DNA of 64,000 nt, taken from the NCBI RefSeq assembly GCF_034190915.1, contig NW_026947484.1, forward strand, positions 205,666,657-205,730,656, read 5' to 3'. The notes beneath the pieces are model-generated. The model had not been told where the DNA came from. It ran no database searches and saw nothing but the letters and a program-made list of their open reading frames with translations. Numbering within the stretch: the first letter of the stretch is position 1; every line of letters begins with the position of its first letter. Shown here piece by piece: positions 36,901 through 48,649 of the stretch. The DNA is from Cavia porcellus (Eukaryota; Chordata; Mammalia; Rodentia; Caviidae). The position numbers and the translations under genes are program-made.

Positions 36901-38060
36901 TGTTCTGGATAATATAGCTTCACATGCAAACTATTGAATGTGATTACTTCACATTTTTCTTCATGTGTTATAAATGTTCACTACAAAATTAAACAGCAAA
37001 AATTGAACCTATTGGCTAAGGAACAAAACAAAGTGTATTTGCTGTAGCATTATATGGCGTTTGACTCTTCTTTATTTACTTAATAGGAAAACATATACTT
37101 CATCTCTGATATATGAGGTTCTGAGGAGTAAAAGAAAAAATGATTGTTTTACTAACTTCCACTTACCTACATGCATGTATCATTTTATTAAATTTATTTT
37201 CATTATCAAAATTATTTGATTCCATGGAACCTCTCTCCTTTACTTAATTTTAAAATCCTTTTTCTACAAAAACCAAGTGTTACTGGCTAAATGATGTCCA
37301 CATTCATCTTAACCCCATGGTAAACAAAAATGAGTTTTCCTGCTGGTGTCTTGACTTTGCAAAGACTGTGCATTTTAGAAAAGTTCCGCAGTTGATCCAA
37401 CTACAAGAAATAGCACATAATCTATGCTGCTTCATAGCTGAGATCTATTTAACATGCTACCATTGATGTTACCCAGAAAAACTGGAGTACTGAAAGTTGG
37501 ACACACAGAATTTTTTTAAGAAAGAAGAAATTAGAGTACTATAAAACTCTCTGAGAATGGGATTTTGTACGTGGACCAAAAAGTATAGCAAAGTCATGCA
37601 TTTAAGGACTACAATGACAGATATCACAGAGAAAGCACATAAAGAAGAGTGGGGAACATATACATATTACTCTGGCTTAGCTAAAAAAGCACACTTAAGC
37701 CAGGTTCCTAAAGCAGTGAAAGTCTTAGTGCTGAGAGGGTGTAATACATCCCCTTCACACAAGCACACATCCCACAATACTGTAAAACTGAAACAAGTCA
37801 AAACAGACTGCTGCAGACTCAAACACAAAATACTCTGCAACCATAAAAACTGGTGAGGAAATGTTTTTATTCAATTTTGTTGGTCTATGCCAAAGTGAAG
37901 AAATTAAAAAAGAATGTCACAATGAGAAAGTCTATGTGTCTCTGAGCTTGAAGTTTATATCTGTTGAAAAGAATTTTGGAAAAAAAGTTAGATATACTTT
38001 AAAACATCCAACTAGAAGTGATCATCCATACTTATTTTAATTTTCCCTTAAACTTACTGT
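33910..38060. other. Unassigned AT-rich DNA
   Basis: Contains one diverged SINE (listed separately). The rest is AT-rich with small chance frames. A small GC-richer CpG-bearing stretch lies at 34990-35090. No gene recognised. Confidence 0.45.
36430..36505 (+). mobile_element. 7SL-derived SINE fragment
   Basis: Carries gtcaagcatggtggcatatg and ggcggctgaggcaggaagat, then cactgtgagttgtggccaac: the left part of a B1-like monomer. Confidence 0.7.
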
Positions 38061-38064
38061 ATGC

Positions 38065-38463
38065 TGTGGTGTTATGGCTCATGTCTAGATGCCCCACTCA
38101 TCCACACAGCCTCATGCAATCGTAGGTGGTGATTTTTTCAGAGGTGGCTGGACCTAGAGTGTGTGATGCTGGGATAAACAGTGTGTGATAACTAAATCAG
38201 TCCATTGATTGGTTTGACGCTGCCGTAACCTGAGTAGCTGTGATGGGGCAGAAAGAAGCCGCTAAGGTCCCTTGCTTGCTTTGCTACCTTCTCCCAACAT
38301 GAACTGTTCCACCTCTGTGAGGCCCCTCTGCTATGCCACTATGCCTTGGAGCTGGCTGACTATGGCCTGAAATCTCTATGAACTGTGAACCAAATAAACC
38401 TTTACCCTTTTAACTTTGAGGGTTGGGTGTTTTGTTTCAGTAGTGAGAGACATAACTAAGACA
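38065..38463 (+). mobile_element. Solo MaLR-like LTR
   Basis: Begins near TGTGGTGTTATGGCTCATG and ends ataactaagaca. An AATAAA signal in ccaaataaacctttaccc is followed by a terminal ttttgtttcagtagtgag block. The same plan is seen in the two LTRs of the complete MaLR at 61.2-63.4 kb, from which it is clearly diverged. TSDs were not confirmed. Confidence 0.75.
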
Positions 38464-38464
38464 G

Positions 38465-40260
38465 AGGGTTTTAAATGTGATAGAGACTGTGATCAGTTTT
38501 TCAACATAGAGAATTCAATAAACCAAGAATAGTTTATAGTTTAAGAAATCAGATGTAAGCCTGCTGGTGCACAGAGAGGAAAGAATGAAGACAATTTGAG
38601 AGACTAATTGTTTGTAAGAAAATGAAGATTTAAGAATGAAAAGAGGCTGAGTAGCTGAGGCTTCATTACACTAAACTGTTTCAAGGAGGAAGCAGCATCC
38701 ACCAGTCTGTAAGAAGATGAGCTGCTCAAGTTCTAAAATTACCCCTAAGACTTATTAGATTTGCCATGCATCACTTTCCTCTTCTTTAATATTTTATATT
38801 AATGATTTAGTAAACGTCTTATAGGATGAGAATCAAATGTTGTAAAATATACAAAATCATTTAGAAGACTAACTTAACAAATGATACCGTTTTTTGTGAA
38901 AAGTAAAACATGAATGATGAATGAAATATGAACAATTCCATACTTTAAAGTGAGAGGAAATAAAAAATATTGTAACAAAGCAAAGTAGAGAAGGCCAGTG
39001 TCTAATTGAAGCAGATGTGTATCTCACTCACTTTAACTTTCTTTTCAGCTGTCCCCAACGCACATCTTCTCCCCCATATCATTCATCCTATGTATGTCCA
39101 GACTAAATAAACTCCTTTCCAGGCCCCCGTGTGTGTCAGTGATTAGCATGCTTGTTTATCCTTCCTCAAATACTTGTGGTCGTTTTGTTTCACTCCTCTT
39201 CTTCCTTTCTCTTGTCAAAACAATTACTGGGATTTTTTATTTCTGAAAAAAATTGGCAAATAAAACACCTTTATTGGTCACTCTTGTAAATTCACACTTT
39301 CAGATCTGAGACCAAGCAGTATAACCTACCTTGGTTAACAGCACTGCCTTTGGTACAGTTTATCTGCCCAACTCCGCATGTAGTTTGAGTACAATCTGTT
39401 TTCCCTGTAGTACTTCTAACTTTAATGTTTTCTTCTATTTTACCTTTAACATCCCCATGCTTTGCTCACTGCACTTTTATTAGTAGGTCTCTTATGGCCC
39501 TGAAATAACACTGTGTCCCCTGTATCATGTGACCACCATCAGAAGTCTTTGCACCTGCATAAGACCTCTGCCTTCTCAGAATTTTTAAATCATAGAAAAA
39601 TTTTTTCTAATATGATTAAAAATCATGTAGTATGGTTTTAAAAGAAAATTACTAGCAATAACAAATACCTAAAAACATGTTTGATTTTGTGAAAGCCTAC
39701 AGCAATAAACACTGCAATTCCTTTGAAAATGGCAAAAACAAACAATAGATATCCAGAATGGTTTTTAAATGATTTCTCAATAATGACATAAGAAAATATA
39801 TAATAAATCACAAAATGGAGAGGTTTTTAAGAAGAAAACTCTTATAATTATCATCAGCTTACATAATAAATGAAGCAATGCAATAAAAAGATAACAGAAC
39901 AATACAGAGGCATTCATGTGATTCATAGGATGAGGAAAGAGAATCAAGTCAGAGTCTTTGTGTTTTAAAAAATTAACTACTATGTTTATTTAAAAATATC
40001 TTCTATAGTAGGTTACAAAAGCAAATAATTAGGCAGAAATTCACACTTCATTTAAATAATATATAACATGTTTTCTTGGCTTTGGGTACCTTAGAACTAC
40101 TCAGAACACATACTTTATTCACTTTGTGTTTCTCAGGGTCTTGATTAAAATGAGTGATGAATAAATTGTGTGAATGAATTATTACTAAATAATGAAAGGT
40201 ACTTCTAGAGGGGAAAATATCTTAGTAAGAAAGTAACTTCTAAAAAAACAAGAGGTACTT
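38465..40260. other. Unassigned AT-rich DNA
   Basis: No gene or clear repeat. A T/C-rich segment with an AATAAA-like site lies near 39040-39125, without further support. Confidence 0.45.
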
Positions 40261-40376
40261 ATATGTGTTTTTCCATGCCTCCTGCCTTGCCTTTGCTGCT
40301 TAGAACTGTCTTTGCTATTCTAGGTCTCTTCTGGTTCCAGATGAATTTTAGGGAGTGATTTCTCTAGATCTATGAG

Positions 40377-43300
40377 TTACGTTGATGGTATTTTTATTAG
40401 GATTTCATTGAATATGTATAAAATTTTGGGGAGAATGGCTAGTTTCACAATATTTATTCTTCTTATACATGAGCAAGAGATATCTTTCAATTTTATGAGA
40501 TCCTCTTCGATTTCTTTTTTCAGTGTATTATAATTTTCCCTATATAGATCTTTCACTTCTTTTGTAAGGATAATTCCTAAATATTTCATTTTTTGGTTGC
40601 TACTATGAAAGATGTGGCTTCTGATATTTCTTTCTGTGAATAGTTGTTAGTGTATAGGAATTCTATTAATATTTGAGTATTGATTTTGTACCCAGCTACA
40701 TTGCAGAATTTATTTATTATATCTAGGAGTCTTTCAATGGAGTTTTAGGGGTCTTCTATGTAGAATATCATGTCATCTGCAAATAATGATAATTTAACTT
40801 CTTTTCCTATTTTTACCCCTTTTATTTCTCTCTCTTGTCTAATTGCTCTGGCTAGTATTTCCAGTACTATATTAAATAGGAGAGGTAATAAGGGACATCC
40901 TTGTCTTGTGCCTGATTTTAAGGTAAAGGCCTTCAGTTTTTTGCTATTTAGTATGATACTGGCTGTTTGTTTGTCATAGATGAGCATTACCATATTGAAG
41001 TAAAGATCACCTATTCCAGTTTTCTGTAAGGTTCTTATCATGAATGAGTGTTGGACCTTATGAAAGGCTTTTTCTGCATCTACAGAAATAATCAAGTATT
41101 TCTTACTTTTGCCTTTATTGATGTGGTAGATTACATTTATTGATTTACGTATGTTGAACCACCCCTGCATGCCTGGGATTAATCCCACTTGGTCATGGTG
41201 TATAATCTTCTTGATAATTTGCTGCATCCTATTTGCCAATATTTTATTGAGGTTTTTTGTATCTGTGTTCATTTGGGAAATAGACCTGTAGTTCTCTTTT
41301 TTAATTGGGTCTTTCTCAGCTTTTGGTACTAGCATAAATATTTGCTTCCAGGAATGATTTAGGAAGGATTGCTTCCCTTTCAATTTCATTGATGAGTTTG
41401 AGGAGTGTCGGCATTAAGTTTTCTTTGTATTTCATGTAGAATTCTACAGTGAATCTGTCTAGGCCTGGCCTCTTCTTTGTAGGTAAGGACTTAATTACAT
41501 TTTCAATTTCATTAATAGAAATTAGGCTATTCAGCAGTTTTGCATCTTCTTGACCTAGCTTTGGTACTTCGTATGTTTCTAGGAATCTGTCTATTCTGTG
41601 TTATCACACCTATGAAAGCAGAGGAGTTTCAAAATAGTTGTTGGTGATATTCTGTATTTCTACAGAGTCTGTAGTGATTTCACCTTTTTCATTCCTTACT
41701 GCATGAATTTGAGGTTTTTCTTCCCTTTTTAAAAATAAGGTTGGCTAGGGGCTTATCAATTCTATTTATTCTTTCAAAGAACCAACTCTTTTATTCATTG
41801 ATTCTTTGGATTGTTTTCTTAGTCTCTATTGCATTAATTTCTGCTCTGATTTTTATAATTTCCTCCCATTTTTTGTCTTTGGGCTTGAGTTACTCTTCTT
41901 TTTCTAGATGTTTGAGGTGTAGCATCACGTTATTCATTTATATTTGTTCTGTTTTCCAGATGTGGGCACTCAGTGCAATAAATTTTCTTCTGAGGGCAGC
42001 TTTCATTGCATCCCACAGATTCTGGTAAGTTGTATTTGTATTTTCATTTGCTTGTAAGTATTGTTTAATTTCTTTTTTAATTTCCCCTGTGATCCACTGA
42101 TTGCTCGAGTGTATATTCTATTTCCATGTGTTTTTGAATTTTCTTTTATCATTAATTTCTTATTTCATGTCACTATGATCCTGTTGTAGTCAGGGGTTGT
42201 ACACAGAGAACAATTAGGATCAAAAAATGGAGTTTATAATATTATTTTTATAATGGTCACTGGAAGTTAACACAGGAAAATGCAGGAAATCTATTCACAA
42301 CACCAAAGACATAGATTATTTAGTCAAGAGCCTAAATCCCGCAGCAACGTCCCACATGAGTCTAGATGAAAACACAAAGCTGAAGACAATGCCTCCTGTG
42401 TGTCCAACTGGAGGTCCAGAGGCCACAAGAAGGAATCATGCCAGTCTCTTTTATGGATCTGTGCCAGGAAGACCCAAGGGTAAGTGGTGAAAGCCAGAAA
42501 ATCTATGCCAGCAGGATGAAGGAGCTGTGCTAGTGGGTTGAGGGTTCTACACTGGAGCCGAGAAGTCACACTCACAATAAAGACCAGGGCTATCCTCAAA
42601 GGCACCACAGCCATCCTCAGCAACACGGAGGCCCTGAGCTCCTCCTCTGGCAAGCACATTTAGGTACATGCCAGGAAGCAGCATGATGAGTTCATACTGG
42701 AGACCAAGTAGCATATGTCTTCCTCTCCAGAGCCAGGAAGCAATGCTCTATATGAGGACCACAGCTTCTTCAGGAGAACCAACAGCTCAGACAGCAACTC
42801 GTAGGAGAACCCACAATGCCTCCATGCAATAACACATTAACACCTCAACCCTCAACACCTCACTTCTTCTCCACCTATTTATCCTGGCAACTTTCCTTAG
42901 GTGGAGCATCTTCACTCACTGCCATACTGATGTAATCCAGCTGGCAGTAAGTTTACCACAAGGTCTTAATCTATAACAGATCCAATAACATGCATGGGAT
43001 AATTTCAACTCTTTTGCATTTATTTAAATATGTTCTGTGGAGTATTATATGGTCTATTTTAGAGAATGTCCCATGTACTGCTGAGAAGAATGTGTATTCT
43101 GATGTTGTTGGATGGAACACTCTGTATATGTCTATCAAGTCAATTTGTTCACAAGTGTGAATTCAGTTCTCTTAATTCTTTGCTGATTTTCTGTCAGTTT
43201 GATCTGTCCCTTAGTGCCAATGGTGTGTCAAGGTCTCCTGTTATATTTGTGTTATTGCTAATTTGGTTTTTCATTTCTATTAATACTTACTTCATGTAAG

Positions 43301-43690
43301 TGGGTGCTCTGGAATTTGGTGCATATATATTTAAGATTGTTATCTCTTTCTCTTTCAGTTTCCCCCTAATCAGAATATAATGACCTTCTTTATCTCTTCT
43401 GATCATTCTTGGCTTGAAGTTCACATTGTCTGCAAACAGAATAGCTACCCCTGTTTTTTTTTGGGGGGGGGGTTCCTGTTTCATGAAGTATTGTTTTCCA
43501 TCCTTTGACTTTCAGTCTGTGAGTATCCTTTTGGGTTAGATGAGTTTCTTGTAGACAGCATATGGTTGGATGTTGTTTCTTGAAACATTCTGCCAGTCTG
43601 TTTCTTTTAATTGGTGAATTGAGACCATTTACATTAATGGTTACAATTGTTATATATTGGTTTTTGTTGACATGTTATTTTTTTGCTGTT
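40377..43690 (-). pseudogene. L1 ORF2 (endonuclease and reverse transcriptase), broken
   Basis: The endonuclease part lies at 43690-42985 (for example KTGVAILFADNVNFKPRMI and KEKEITILNIYAPNS at 43484-43287). The largest intact reverse-transcriptase piece (214 codons, 41389-40745) contains [31 protein letters not shown], the TRQGCPL block and the catalytic FADD motif in [15 protein letters not shown] 70-codon piece (40589-40377) continues into the post-RT region (KYLGIILTKEVKDLY). Frameshifts, stops and the LTR insertion make it inactive. The C-terminal zinc-knuckle region is absent because of 3' truncation. Confidence 0.9.
42177..42983 (-). mobile_element. Solo ERVL-like LTR inside L1 ORF2, 5-bp TSD
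   Basis: Body 42182-42978 (797 bp), starting tgttgtagtcagggg and ending aatctataaca, flanked by gatcc at 42177-42181 and 42979-42983. Removing it rejoins the L1 ORF2 sequence. It is a relative of the LTR at 29011-30305. The minus orientation is inferred from the ccctgactacaaca terminus on that strand. It contains a 111-codon minus frame (42659-42324) with no recognisable domain. Confidence 0.82.
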
Positions 43691-43899
43691 GCATCTTTAT
43701 CTTTACATTCTGTTTAATTGTCTGCCTTGCTTAGTGGATTTTTCCTAAGAGTATCTAAACTATCTTTCAGTATTCTTTTCAGGGATGGCTTAGTGATCAT
43801 GAAATTCTTCACCTGTTCTTTGTCATGGAAGTATCTTATTTCTCCATCCATTTTCAAGAACAGTTTTGTAGGGTTAGTCATTGTAGATTGTAAATCATT

Positions 43900-44750
43900 T
43901 TCCTTTAGGATCTGAAATACTTCATGCTCTTCTTGACTTTATTGTTTGTGCTGAGAAATCTGCTGTGATTCTGATAGATTTTCCTTTATAGTTGATATGT
44001 CTCTTCTCTCTGACAGCTTTTAATATTCTCTTCTTATGTTGGATTTCTGGGACTGTGATTATTATAAGTCTTGGTGTAGTTTTGTTTTGGTTATGGCTAG
44101 TTTTGTTTTGGAGTTATATATGCTTCACTGATCCTGATATAAGTTTCCATTCTCATGTTTGGGACATTTTCAGCTATTATCTCTCTAAATATTCTCTTGA
44201 CATCCCTTATGCTGTTCCCTTCCTTTGCATTTATCCCTGTGAATCTTACGTTGTTTTTCTTTGCATCATCTTGCAGCTGTTGTATTGTTATTTCCTGATT
44301 CCTTGTTACTTTTAAGAGATCTTTCTTTTCCTGTTCACTAACTGCAATCTTGTCTTTGAGATCTGAAATTCTATCTTCACTTTTGTTGAGGCGATTTTGA
44401 CACCTTTCAATGGAATTTTTGATTTCTTATATATCTCTTTGAATCTGCTTCATATATTCTGTTTGTTTCTTATATTGTTCATCCAGGGATTGTATCTTTT
44501 TGTTTTGTTCCTTTAATTTTTTAACTGTTTCTTTTTTAGATATGTTCAGCATCTCTTTGATTTCTTTTATCATTTCTTCTTTTACTTGGGAGATTATTTC
44601 TAGTTTGAATTCCTTTGAAGCTTCCTGGAGTTCCTTCTTTATTTCAGTTGCTATTATTTCAGGTATTTCTGGTGGCTGTGCATACCTCCTAAGGTTTCGT
44701 TGGATGGGCTGGAGATTTGAGATTATGTTTTGGTTTTTTGTTTTGTCATT
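43900..44750 (-). pseudogene. L1 ORF1 remnant (antisense L1)
   Basis: Homologous to the ORF1 at 54.4-55.2 kb: the non-coding strand shows the same coiled-coil, QEITIQQLQDD-like and C-terminal segments (tcttgcagctgttgtattgt near 44270 and the ctgttctttgtcatggaag part near 43812). Several stops are present. The longest plus-strand frames here (107 and 176 codons) are antisense shadows. Confidence 0.82.
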
Positions 44751-44819
44751 TTCTTATATTTCCGTGTTTCAAGTGTTATTCCAAGGCTTCCCCTGGACCT
44801 GTTGGAAATTCTCTTCTAT

Positions 44820-45655
44820 GCCCTCAGCTTCTAGGACTCTGGCTGCCCAGTTCCCCAGATTGAGAGAGGATCACTGTGGTTGGCGAAGGCATGCCCAAGA
44901 CCTTCAGGGCCAGTGGAGTGTGGCAGGTAGCTGTGAAGTTCCTTGCCCAGTGGAAGCAATGATCTTAATTTCCTGGGGCTCAGGATGGTACAGAGACACT
45001 CACCTCAGGCTTCCCAGTTTCCAGAATTGAGGGCACAGGCAGGCCCATTATCCCCAGAGCTGGCTGAGCATGGCAGGAAGCTGGGAAGTTGGTGCAGGCA
45101 GGCCCAAGACCTGTGGAGCTGTTGAGAGTGACAGGAAGCTGGGAAGTTCCTTGACAGGAGGGGGTGATGGTCCCAAACTCCTGGGTCTCAGGATTGTGTG
45201 GGGACACTCACCTCAGGCTGCCCAGTTTCTAGAATTGAGGGTGCAGGCATGCCCAAGATCTGTGGCGCTGGCCAAATACAGCAGGAAGCTGGGAAGTTGG
45301 TGCAGGCAGGCCCAAGACCACAGGCCACCCAGTTTCTAGAATGGAGGGGGTAGGCAGACACAAGATCCCTGGAGTCAGCCAAGCACGGCAGGAAGCTGAG
45401 AAGTTGGTGCAGGCAGGTCCAAGACCTGCGAAGCTGGTCAAGAGCGGCAGGAAGCTGGGAAATTCCTTGACCAGCGGGGGAGATGATCCCAAACTCCCAG
45501 AACTTGGGATGGTGCATGAACACTCACCTCCAGCTGCCCAGGTCCCTGGATTGAGAGAGGGTCACTGGGGTTGGGGCAGGCAGGCCCAAGACCTGTGGAG
45601 CCAGTGGAGTGTGGCTTGAAACTGTGAAGTTCCTTGGCTGGTGGGAGCAATCCTT
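44820..45655 (-). repeat. Tandem 5' UTR monomers of L1, about 208 bp
   Basis: The landmark cccag(t/g)tt/tcc followed by gaattgag occurs at about 44846, 45013, 45221, 45328 and 45537. The 45013-45221 and 45328-45537 intervals are about 208 bp; the others are shortened (about 167 and 107 bp). Each unit contains gcaggcaggcccaagacctg and ggcaggaagctgggaag. Tandem promoter monomers are known from mouse L1 subfamilies; this unit is not recognised. The open frames across it are repeat shadows. Confidence 0.85.
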
Positions 45656-45960
45656 TTGTTCTTTTTCTTCCCACTCTGCCCCTTCCTCCTCCTCCTAATA
45701 CCTGATTCCTCAAAAAAAGGAAGAAGGCAATGAAATCTCTGTGTACCATGGAGACCTTCATTCTTCTGCTTTTCCAGCACTGACAGACAAGCACACTGAT
45801 GAAAGAAGTCTCTCCAGGCTGCCTTCCAGCATGGAATGCCTTCTAATTCCTTCTTTAACATCTCTGGTTTTGGAGTTTTCTCCAAAGAGGAGGGATTAGG
45901 AGCTGCATATTTAACCCAAGGTCTTCTCAGGGAGATACACCCCAAATATCTTCAACCCTT
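45656..45960. other. Unassigned sequence upstream of antisense L1
   Basis: A pyrimidine-rich start (cttcccactctgccccttcc) followed by mixed sequence. A 127-codon minus-strand frame (45945-45562) runs through it into the L1 monomers, so it is not a credible gene. Confidence 0.4.
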
Positions 45961-45964
45961 TTCC

Positions 45965-46060
45965 CAGTTGCTAAGGCACATAGGCTGGACTTGAACTTGA
46001 ATCCTCAGGCTTCAACTTCCTAGAGTACAGAGAATTCAGGTGAGGACCACTGCACCCAGT
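45965..46060 (-). mobile_element. 7SL-derived SINE, antisense, first of a pair
   Basis: Reverse-complement 7SL features: gcacataggctggacttgaa, then tcctcaggcttcaacttcct, and caggtgaggaccactgcacc. Separated from the next SINE by a GT/TTTTG-rich stretch. Confidence 0.75.
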
Positions 46061-46061
46061 T

Positions 46062-46150
46062 TCTGTTTTGGGTTTTTATTTTGTTTATTGGCTGGTTTTG
46101 ACTTTGGCTTTGGGTTTGGTTTTGATTTTGGTTTTGTCTTGGTTTTGAAG
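46062..46150. repeat. (TTTTGG)n-like simple repeat
   Basis: Repeated ggttttgattttggttttg motifs form an imperfect low-complexity tract between two antisense 7SL SINEs; it probably derives from an A-rich SINE tail read in antisense. Confidence 0.85.
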
Positions 46151-46250
46151 ATAGTATGTAGCCCAGGTTAGTCTCAAATTTGTAGCAATCCTTCTGCTTC
46201 AGCCTCCCAAGTGCTGAGATTATAAGTGTGCCCCACCACAGCCAGCTTCA
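46151..46250 (-). mobile_element. 7SL-derived SINE, antisense, second of a pair
   Basis: Reverse-complement 7SL features: tagcccaggttagtctcaaa, ctgcttcagcctcccaagtg and ctgagattataagtgtgcc. Clearly the same class as the neighbour at 45965. Confidence 0.85.
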
Positions 46251-46358
46251 TCCAATGTTACATCTTCATTCTTTTTCTTGTGCTATTCTTTAACTTGTTG
46301 GGGTACAATAATTAAGTTATAACACCATACCTCCCTTGGCATATGTGGTACTGCTTTT

Positions 46359-46531
46359 AAAACACTTCACCTGGGGGGCTGGAGGTTTAGCTCAGCAGCA
46401 TAAGTGCCTGCCTTGCAAGCAGGCAGTCGTGAGTTCGATCCCTAGTACTGATAAAAAGGAAAAAGATAAAAACAAAACAATACAAAACAAACAAACAAAC
46501 AAACAAACAAACAAAAAACACTTCACCTGGG
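46359..46531 (+). mobile_element. ID SINE, sense, with 17-bp TSD
   Basis: Body about 46376-46514, from gggctggaggtttagctcag through cgtgagttcgatccctagta, the gataaaaaggaaaaagat tail, and a (CAAA)n tract at about 46484-46514. Identical 17-bp TSDs, aaaacacttcacctggg, lie at 46359-46375 and 46515-46531. A young insertion. Confidence 0.95.
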
Positions 46532-46534
46532 TCA

Positions 46535-48640
46535 AGTTCCCTATGTAGTATTCAACCAGAACTTGGAATTTCTTCTTTCATAGGAAGGAAGGATAATTAT
46601 TTGCACTTTTAACTCATACTATCAGTCATGCTATAGAGGATCGAGGATCATACATTTAAGTATTAGTAAATGCTCACACAATTAGTAAAATTCTCTGAAA
46701 AACACATTAGTTTTGATGTTAATTGTTTTGCTGGAAGTCTGCCTGTTCAGAACATCCCAGCCTCAACCCAGAGCCACTATGGTTATGTTCTTCATTGGTG
46801 AGGACTCTTCATGGAGCATATGTGCTCTAAAGATCAGTGAATCGAAACAAGACAAGATTTCTGAGAGGCTACACAGTGCATGGTTGGGAAAAAATATCTC
46901 CAATGTTAGAAACCAAGTCTTGAAAATTCTCATGAGTGAACAAATCATATCATACTTTATTACTTAGCAATTTTTAAAAGTCATGAGAGCATTAATTAAC
47001 TGTAGTCAATCTAAATTGATAGGAAAAACAAGACATTAACAAATGCTTTTTAAAAAGAACCAAATAGATTGTATTTTAAACTTCAGTAGATCTTTACATT
47101 TCCAATATGGGAATATTTCTTCTATGTTGAATAAATTGTAAGTGAACTTACTTAAATTTTAGAAATATTATACAAATTTATATTTTCAAGGAACACACAC
47201 ATAAACACACATGGAAACACATCTGTATATACAAAATACATTTAGTTATCTGTCCATCTGATATTGTAAGTTTACATTTGAAAGCTTCTTAATTACAGTT
47301 GGATATATTTAGCAGTGTTATAAAGTGAGGAGGTATAGTTCCAAAGTACCTGTACAATAATATAGTTTTCAATAAGAAGAGATGAGCTTGTTTTACTTTA
47401 CTATGACTACCCTAATTTCTTTTTATATAAGCTTTCTTGCACACACATAGTATATAAGCACTGAATATTAAAGATAAAAAAGCCTGGGTTCCTTACAGTT
47501 TTGTTTTTCTATGAATCAGTTTTTCTTTCATCATCCTTTTCCAACTACAGCATCCAAGTCTTGGTGTTACGTGGTACAAAATGTGATCTACTACATTAAA
47601 AATGAATTAAAATATGAAATAATATAGAAATAGATTTAATAATAGAAAATAGATTCTGAAGATTTACCATGTACTGGTCAGCATACAAATTATTTTAAGA
47701 GTGTTAGCCTGTTAATTCTCCATCAACTTTTCCAATTTTAGCCTGTAATTACAAAATGTATGACTATCTGAAGACTGATTTCTAAGTCCAAATACTTTGC
47801 CATGGGTACAAGGACAGAAATTGAAGCTAAGCATGCTGGCTATATGTGACCTCTACTGTACTCAATTTTTTGAAAGCATATTTAAGTAGATGGAATAGTA
47901 TATCTTTAAAGATAAGTTCTGTGTGCAAAAAAGAGATTGTAATTATATATATGAGGCCAAATAATTTTCAGACAATTATGACATGAAGAAACAAAGAAGA
48001 TGCTACATGATATCATTTGAAGCCTAACAATCATATATTTTCTGTGTTTGCATTTGCTGAGAGATAATGAAAGTACTATAAAAGAAGCCATTATAATCAT
48101 GTAATGGAATAGCTATTCCTAATATTAATCCAGATTTACTCTATTTTACTTTTATTATTAATATCATGACTCCTTGTTGTAATGTTACTTGTCCATAAGA
48201 ATTTCTATAAACTGGACTTGGGACCATTTCCAGGACAATATTCTATTTTCCAAATATAAAAAGAGAAGTGTTTTATAAACCACAGTAAATATATCTTCAT
48301 TTAATTTAATTATAATAGTCAATAATGTGAAAATAACCCAGATGTTTCACAGTGATCAACAACATAGATCTTTTCTATAAGCCTTTGCTTTTCTATTTTC
48401 ACTTTATAGACTTTCCACATGCAACAGAGAACCCAACAGTCAGCACAGAATGTGTGACTCTGATTCCCAGACAGTCTGAAGCCCAAGTATGAACCAGACA
48501 AAAAATGACATTTGCTCCTTCCTTGATGCCATACACTTCCCTTGGGGGCTTGGCTAAAATCATAGTGTTGTAATTTCTCATTGCTGAGGTTAGGAAAACA
48601 TACTGAAGTCCACAACCTAAAGGAAGATGTTTACTTTTAA
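46535..48640. other. Unassigned AT-rich DNA
   Basis: No gene or repeat recognised. Short open frames at 46713-46967 and 48319-48615 have no domain support. Confidence 0.45.
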
Positions 48641-48649
48641 GGTTTTAAT

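Larger units (their letters stand above)
40265..45655 (-). mobile_element. L1, antisense, 208-bp-monomer 5' UTR, 3'-truncated, split by an LTR
   Basis: On the minus strand: monomeric 5' UTR 45655-44820, ORF1 about 44750-43900, ORF2 about 43690-40265. A solo ERVL-like LTR (42182-42978) interrupts ORF2 with a gatcc TSD. The copy stops in the ORF2 C-terminal region and has no 3' UTR or A-tail, so it is 3'-truncated. The segment between the monomers and ORF1 (44830-44700) is homologous to the sense L1 at about 54290-54440, but its 5' UTR monomers are of an unrelated type. Confidence 0.9.

Noticed and set aside
37557..37856. 99-codon plus-strand frame
   Set aside because: No domain, unremarkable composition in AT-rich DNA, no flanking gene structure; most likely chance.
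42324..42659. 111-codon minus-strand frame
   Set aside because: Entirely inside a solo LTR, with no similarity to a known protein that I can recognise.
44500..45030. 176-codon plus-strand open frame
   Set aside because: It runs antisense to L1 ORF1 and the 5' UTR monomers. No domain; a shadow of the L1.
45188..45945. Several overlapping minus-strand frames of 87-127 codons
   Set aside because: They cover the L1 208-bp monomer array and its upstream edge; their length results from repeated GC-rich units, not coding selection.
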